Source: Roseibium limicola (lineage in GTDB: Bacteria > Pseudomonadota > Alphaproteobacteria > Rhizobiales > Stappiaceae). From it: a stretch of DNA of 64,000 nucleotides. A program made the position numbers and the translations under genes. Positions 59,590 through 64,000 of this stretch are shown here, piece after piece (the first letter of the stretch is position 1; the number at the start of each line of letters is the position of its first letter). The stretch spans positions 62,001 to 126,000 of the forward strand of contig NZ_JAFLNF010000009.1 in assembly GCF_017313085.1 (NCBI RefSeq). Reading direction: 5' to 3'. The notes beneath the pieces were generated by a model. That model was given only the letters and a program-made list of their open reading frames with translations. It was not told the DNA's origin and searched no databases.

Positions 59590-60921
59590 TTGGACTGGGC
59601 CCAATTGCTGGATGGACGCCGACTTCAGGATCTCAACTACGAAGAGCAGCCGAACCGACCGTCCTATTTGCAGGACGCGGATCGGATCACCTTTTCCGCG
59701 CCCTTCCGCCGACTGGCCAACAAGACCCAGGTGCATCCGCTTTATGAAAACGATCACCTGCACCACCGGCTGATTCATTCCATCGAGACCAGTAGCGTTG
59801 GGCGGTCCCTCGGGGTTGAAGTCGGCGAGTGGCTGGAGCGGGCAGGCAAGATGCCCGAGGGCGATCGCCACCGGATTTCCGGCATCGTCTCTGCCGCCTG
59901 CCTGGCCCACGACATCGGCAATCCACCGTTCGGCCATTCCGGCGAGGCCGCCATCGGCCAGTGGTTCGAGGACAAATTTGCTAAAAATGCGCCGCTTTTT
60001 GCCGATCTCGATCTGGCGCACCAGGCCGAGTTCAATGAGTTCGAAGGCAACGCCCAGGGCTTCCGCATCCTCACCCGGCTGGAGATGCGCCGCAATCAGG
60101 GCGGCATGCGGCTGTCGCGCGGGGTGCTTGGCGCCTTCACCAAATATCCAGTGACGGCCGATGTGAAGAATCGCCTGTCAGAGCCCTATTGCGGCCTGAA
60201 AAAATTCGGTGTCTTCGCCAGCGACCTGCCGCAGTTTGAGGAGGTTGCCCAGGCCACCGGCCTGCCGATGGTTGAACATGGCCAAGGCACCTGGTGGCGC
60301 CGCCATCCGTTGGTGTTCCTGGTCGAGGCCGCCGACGACATTTGCTACAATATTCTCGACATGGAAGACGCCTACACCTCCGGCGATCTGTCGTTTGATG
60401 CCGTGTTCGACCTGTTGGCGCCATTGTCGGAACTGGAATCCGGTGCAAAGTCGCGTCGTCTGCCGGAAGAGGCCATCTCCTATGCCCGTGCCCTGGGTGT
60501 CGGCAAGGCCATTCGCGCCAGTGTCGAAGCGTTCGAGACGCATTATGAGGCGATTATGGACGGCACGTTTTCCGAGGCCTTGATTGAAGTTTCCTCAAAG
60601 GCGGACGAGTTCAACGCCATCAAGAAAGTCGCTCGCGAGCGGCTGTTTACCTCAAAGCGCAAGACCGAGCTGGAGGTGATGGGCCGCAACGTCGTCCACC
60701 GGGTGCTGGATGGCATTTCGGATGTCTTCGAGGCGTTGCACCGGGCTGATTGGCAGGAAAATCAGCTCTCCTCCTATCACCGCCAGCTGGTGAAAGCCGC
60801 TGGTCTGGATCTGCGCGACGTGACCGACAGCTACACGGCGCTCCATTCCTTAGCCGACTATGTATCCGGCATGACCGACCGTTACGCGGTCAAGATCGCC
60901 AAAATGCTGAACGGCGGCTGA
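59590..60921 (+). CDS. dgt: Deoxyguanosinetriphosphate triphosphohydrolase
   Basis: 443 aa from a TTG start. It is an HD-domain enzyme that splits dNTPs to nucleosides and triphosphate. The start reads LDWAQLLDGRRLQD, close to how related dGTPases begin, and GGGAG lies 6 nt upstream. A longer frame runs back to 59332, but those codons fall in repeat modules C and B and are rejected. Motifs are RITFSAPFRRLANKTQV, the HD core HDIGNPPFGHSGE and LVEAADDICYNILDMED. Confidence 0.92.
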   Translation: MDWAQLLDGRRLQDLNYEEQPNRPSYLQDADRITFSAPFRRLANKTQVHPLYENDHLHHRLIHSIETSSVGRSLGVEVGEWLERAGKMPEGDRHRISGIVSAACLAHDIGNPPFGHSGEAAIGQWFEDKFAKNAPLFADLDLAHQAEFNEFEGNAQGFRILTRLEMRRNQGGMRLSRGVLGAFTKYPVTADVKNRLSEPYCGLKKFGVFASDLPQFEEVAQATGLPMVEHGQGTWWRRHPLVFLVEAADDICYNILDMEDAYTSGDLSFDAVFDLLAPLSELESGAKSRRLPEEAISYARALGVGKAIRASVEAFETHYEAIMDGTFSEALIEVSSKADEFNAIKKVARERLFTSKRKTELEVMGRNVVHRVLDGISDVFEALHRADWQENQLSSYHRQLVKAAGLDLRDVTDSYTALHSLADYVSGMTDRYAVKIAKMLNGG

Positions 60922-61620
60922 TTGTCAGAGCCTTCCTTTTGTCATCCCGGACGAAGGCAACGCCTGAAGATCCGGGATCGGTGAGCCGAGGTGTTGTGGT
61001 TGGTCCGTGGCCCCCCCGCCCCGGATCGCGCTGACGCTTGTCCGGGGTGACGATGGTGGGGGTGTTTGCAGCTGGGCGAAGCAGGCGCGTGGGGCGCAAT
61101 CCTCCCGACCATCCAGTCACTCGAAGTCTGGATCGTCGGTACGGGGCCGAGGGCGACTGTGGAGAGGGGGTTGTTTCAACTGACCTCCTATCCGCCCGTC
61201 ATCTCATGGCCCGACCACTTCTATTCGGGGAAAACCCAATTCGATACGCCACGGGAGGCGAAAGTTTTTCCCGAGACGTACGGCAACGGCATGGATTGCA
61301 GGATCAAGTCCTGCAATGACGGCTTGGGCATGTTGACGACAACCTTCACTCCGTCATCCCGGACGAGGGCAACGCCTGAAGATCCGGGATCGGTGAGCCA
61401 AGGTGTTGTGGTTGGCCCGTGGCTCCCCGGCCCCGGATCGCGCTGGCGCTTGGCCGGGGTGACGATGGTGGAGGCGTGTTGCTGGGTTCTGCAGGCGCGT
61501 GGGGCGCAACCCTCTCGGTCGTCATGGTCGGGCCTGACCCGACCATCCAGCACCTCGAAGTCTGGATCCTCGGCACGGGGCCGAGGATGACGAAAAGCAG
61601 CGCCGGGCCACCCACCGCGC
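60922..61620. other. Intergenic repeats between dgt and pyrF (convergent)
   Basis: 699 bases without a gene; repeat modules fill most of it (see next entry). No clear terminator stem with a T run is seen for either gene. Confidence 0.6.
60941..61592. repeat. Repeat mosaic C-B'-A-C-B
   Basis: Module C is 60941-61052, a shortened B' is 61101-61156, A is 61197-61321, C is 61352-61464 and B is 61520-61592. The two C copies are near-identical (GATCCGGGATCGGTGAGCC inside both). The A copy holds the GCAGGATCAAGTCCTGCAAT palindrome of the 10.6-kb array. The order suggests a duplication of a C-B pair around A. Confidence 0.9.
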
Positions 61621-62358
61621 TTAGAGGGCGGCTTCGATCTCCGCGACAATCTGCTGGGCTGTCGCCCGTGGATCGGCCGCCTGATTGAGCGGGCGTCCGA
61701 CCACCAGGTAATCCGATCCGGCGCGGATCGCGTCGCCCGGGGTCATGACGCGCTTTTGGTCGCCGGCCGCATGGCCTGAGGGCCGGATGCCGGGTGTGAC
61801 AGTGACCAGCTCGTCGCCCAGAATGGACTTCAGCGAGCCAACTTCAGTGGCAGCGCACACGATCCCGCCCATGCCGGCGGCCCTTGCATCGGCCGCACGG
61901 GCGGAGACCACGTCGGCAATCGGCCCCTTGTAACCCGCATCGGTCAGGTCTGCCTCGTCCATCGAGGTCAGAACAGTGACGCCGAGCAGGCAGAGATCGC
62001 GGTTGCACTCTTCGCGCAGGGCCTGCACCGCTGCCCGCATGGTCTTTGGATAGGCGTGAACGGTCATGAAGGTGACGCCCATCTTGGCGACATTCTTGAC
62101 CGCCCGCAAAATCGTATTGTCGATGTCGTGCAACTTCACATCGAGGAAGATTTTGTGTCCGCTGGCCGCCAGATCGCGCGCCAGCTCCAGCCCACCGGCG
62201 AACTGCAGTTCCATACCGATCTTGTAGACGCCGATATCGCCTTCCGTCGCGTTTACCAGAGCTTCGGCCTGTTGCGCGGTTGGCACATCCAGGCCCATAA
62301 TCAGGCGATTGCGGGCAGAGGTCGGGGCGAAGCGGTTCAGGGTAGCAGCGGTGGACAT
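61621..62358 (-). CDS. pyrF: Orotidine 5'-phosphate decarboxylase
   Basis: 245 aa. It makes UMP from OMP. The catalytic DVKLHDIDNTI holds the conserved Asp-Lys-Asp set, and the C-terminal phosphate loop is TPGIRPSG with VVGRPL. The ATG at 62356-62358 has AAGAGAGG upstream; a start six codons earlier is less likely. It is convergent to dgt across the repeats and divergent from hisB. Confidence 0.96.
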   Translation of the reverse strand: MSTAATLNRFAPTSARNRLIMGLDVPTAQQAEALVNATEGDIGVYKIGMELQFAGGLELARDLAASGHKIFLDVKLHDIDNTILRAVKNVAKMGVTFMTVHAYPKTMRAAVQALREECNRDLCLLGVTVLTSMDEADLTDAGYKGPIADVVSARAADARAAGMGGIVCAATEVGSLKSILGDELVTVTPGIRPSGHAAGDQKRVMTPGDAIRAGSDYLVVGRPLNQAADPRATAQQIVAEIEAAL

Positions 62359-62618
62359 CGGGCCTCTCTTTTGCACGCCTGTGAAGCGTTTGCGCGTGTG
62401 GGCGCCGAAGCGCAGAAATCTGGCGCCGGGCGGGGTCTTTCAGGAGTTCGGAATTGGGGTTTTCATACCATCGAGAAGCGCCTCAATCCAGCTTGAATTC
62501 GCTGGCTTGAGCCAAACTCAAACAAGACAACGGCTTATAAGTGTTTCAATGCCATCATTCGCCTGCTAAAACGGCGCCGTTTCGTCGGGCACCTCCGGCA
62601 GCCAAGGAAGGATGAGAG

Positions 62619-63212
62619 ATGCGCACAGCGAAGATCTCGCGCGACACCAAGGAAACCCGCATTTCCGCTGAGATCAATCTGGATGGCACGGGCGCTTATG
62701 ATGTAGCGACCGGGGTCGGCTTTTTCGATCATATGCTGGAACAGCTGGCGCGACATTCGCTGATCGACATCACCGTGCGCGCTGAAGGCGACACTCACAT
62801 CGATTTCCACCATACCGTGGAAGACACTGGCATTGCCATCGGACAGGCCATCCGCGAGGCGCTGGGCGACATGGCCGGCATAACCCGCTATGGTGACACG
62901 CATCTTGCCATGGACGAGGCCCTGACCCGCTGCGCGCTGGACGTCTCCGGCCGTCCGTTCCTGGTCTGGGACGTGACGTTCGACCGCGACAAGGTGGGGG
63001 ATTTCGATACGGAGCTGTTTGAGGAGTTCTTCCGCGCGTTCGCCATGAACGCCGGCATCACGCTGCATATCGCCAATATCTACGGGTCTAACAATCACCA
63101 CATCGCCGAGACCTGTTTCAAGGCTGTGGCGCGGACTCTGCGCAAGGCAGTTGAAATCGATCCGCGTCAGGCAGATCGTCTTCCGACGACCAAAGGCAAG
63201 CTTGGCGGCTAA
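62619..63212 (+). CDS. hisB: Imidazoleglycerol-phosphate dehydratase
   Basis: 197 aa, the single-domain form. It dehydrates IGP in histidine synthesis with Mn. The His-rich metal motifs are [27 protein letters not shown], and [28 protein letters not shown] lies just before the ATG. It begins the his cluster; DUF2628 and hisH follow. Confidence 0.97.
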   Translation: MRTAKISRDTKETRISAEINLDGTGAYDVATGVGFFDHMLEQLARHSLIDITVRAEGDTHIDFHHTVEDTGIAIGQAIREALGDMAGITRYGDTHLAMDEALTRCALDVSGRPFLVWDVTFDRDKVGDFDTELFEEFFRAFAMNAGITLHIANIYGSNNHHIAETCFKAVARTLRKAVEIDPRQADRLPTTKGKLGG

Positions 63213-63223
63213 GGACGACAGAC

Positions 63224-63730
63224 ATGACCAGTTTCTATGTAATGGGACCGGCGGATCTGCAGGATCCGGTGTCCAGCCCGCGTGAAGCGGACCGGCTCGT
63301 GTTCATCCCCGAAAAATTCTCCTGGGGGGCATTCGTGCTCTCCATTCTGTGGCTGATCTGGCACCGCATGTGGTTGGTGTTGCTGGGGTTCCTGACCGTC
63401 TCCATCGCCGTTCAGGGGGCCGCAAACTTCGCGGGCGGTCCTGCGCCGTTTTTCGCCGGCTGGGCGGTTGCCTTTTTGCTGGCGCTGGAGGCCAACGGAT
63501 TGCGCCGCTGGACCCTGCAGCAGGCCGATTGGCGTACGCTGGGTCTGGTCACTGCAGCTGATGAAACCGAGGCCGAATTGCGCTATTTTGCCAAGTTGCA
63601 GGCACAAGCCGACGGACGGGTGGAAAAGGACCATCCGCCAGCACCGATTGAGCGCCGCTCCAGCATCATTCCGCGCGTCGGCACCGAGCGTGTTGCCGGT
63701 CTGACCCTCAGCCCGGAGGCAGGCCGATGA
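63224..63730 (+). CDS. DUF2628 membrane protein
   Basis: 168 aa. The segment [23 protein letters not shown] is the DUF2628 mark. Two further apolar stretches follow ([34 protein letters not shown]). The C-terminal part is soluble. The function is unknown. It lies in the his cluster, 11 bp after hisB, and its stop overlaps the hisH start (ATGA). Confidence 0.85.
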   Translation: MTSFYVMGPADLQDPVSSPREADRLVFIPEKFSWGAFVLSILWLIWHRMWLVLLGFLTVSIAVQGAANFAGGPAPFFAGWAVAFLLALEANGLRRWTLQQADWRTLGLVTAADETEAELRYFAKLQAQADGRVEKDHPPAPIERRSSIIPRVGTERVAGLTLSPEAGR

Positions 63731-64000
63731 GCGTTGCAATCGTTGATTACGGAGCCGGCAATCTGCATTCGGCGGCAAAGGCTTTCGAGCGCGCCGCCCG
63801 CGATCATGCCAAGACGCCGGATGTGTTTGTCACCAGTGATGCGGACCGGGTGGCCAAGGCCGACCGTATCGTCCTGCCGGGCGTTGGCGCCTATGCGGAC
63901 TGCAAGCGCGGGCTGGCTGCGGTCGACGGCATGATCGAGGTGCTGAACGAGCAGGTTGGCAAGAACGCCAAGCCATTCCTCGGCATTTGCGTCGGCATGC
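63727..64000 (+). CDS. hisH: Imidazole glycerol phosphate synthase glutaminase subunit (partial)
   Basis: The first 91 codons are visible; the window ends inside the gene. It starts [20 protein letters not shown], has [15 protein letters not shown], and reaches FLGICVGM, which holds the nucleophile Cys of the class I glutaminase. It gives ammonia to HisF. It overlaps the DUF2628 gene by 4 bp. Confidence 0.95.
   Translation, partial: MSVAIVDYGAGNLHSAAKAFERAARDHAKTPDVFVTSDADRVAKADRIVLPGVGAYADCKRGLAAVDGMIEVLNEQVGKNAKPFLGICVGM

Overview
The window is 64 kb of core chromosome from an alphaproteobacterium, most likely of the order Hyphomicrobiales (Rhizobiales). The evidence is the conserved replication-origin neighbourhood (parB-parA-rsmG-mnmG-mnmE, rho-hemJ-hemE, then ppsR-maf-aroE-coaE-dnaQ), an Irr-type Fur protein beside fabA-fabB-fabI, the trpF-trpB-trpA-accD-folC series, a maeB malic enzyme fused to a phosphotransacetylase domain, and an AccD that has lost its zinc ribbon. 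The exact genus cannot be read from sequence alone. I see no prophage, insertion sequence, CRISPR array, tRNA or rRNA.

Layout. 1-3.4 kb: a Tad-pilus-type vWA protein (cut by the left edge), an HNH nuclease and leuC. 3.7-8.7 kb: the translation and SRP series ffh - chorismate mutase - rpsP - rimM - trmD - rplS, all on the minus strand, with a VanZ-like gene inserted in the opposite direction. 9.1-11.6 kb: trkH, then a tandem array of a 290-bp palindromic repeat. 11.6-16.8 kb: yggS, and leuS-lptE-holA. 17-29 kb: parB, parA, rsmG, mnmG, mnmE, a DUF255 gene, a GNAT gene, rho, hemJ and hemE, almost all on the minus strand. 29.02-29.45 kb: the probable chromosomal origin. 29.4-33.2 kb: ppsR, maf, aroE, coaE and dnaQ on the plus strand. 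33.2-45.3 kb: an APH(6)-like kinase, a hydroxyacid dehydrogenase, an SH3 protein, fabI-fabB-fabA, irr, nth, DUF2244, an MFS transporter and mutS. 45.4-54.1 kb: maeB, then trpF, trpB, a DUF1127 gene, trpA, accD and folC. 54.1-64 kb: an unrecognised exported protein, an AraC-Ogt fusion, an Lrp-type regulator with arginase and ornithine cyclodeaminase, dgt, pyrF, and the start of a his cluster (hisB, DUF2628, hisH).

The genes nearest the origin are transcribed away from it on both sides (hemE leftwards, ppsR rightwards). Five sites matching the ParB palindrome at 14 or 15 of 16 bases lie at 19.5-25.9 kb beside parAB, and a sixth near-match lies at 50.0 kb. The origin interval holds a perfect CtrA-type site (TTAA-N7-TTAAC), weak DnaA boxes and four GANTC sites, as in the Caulobacter type of origin.

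The most notable non-coding feature is a family of three palindromic intergenic modules (called A, B and C here). They are combined in different orders at 10.6-11.6, 59.1-59.5 and 60.9-61.6 kb, with a relative at 47.7 kb. They create false open reading frames and a false N-terminal extension of dgt. I did not find a convincing undescribed defence or mobile system. The best leads are this repeat family, the origin and parS layout, the trpA active-site substitution, the DUF1127 insertion in the trp series, and the unknown exported protein at 54-55 kb.
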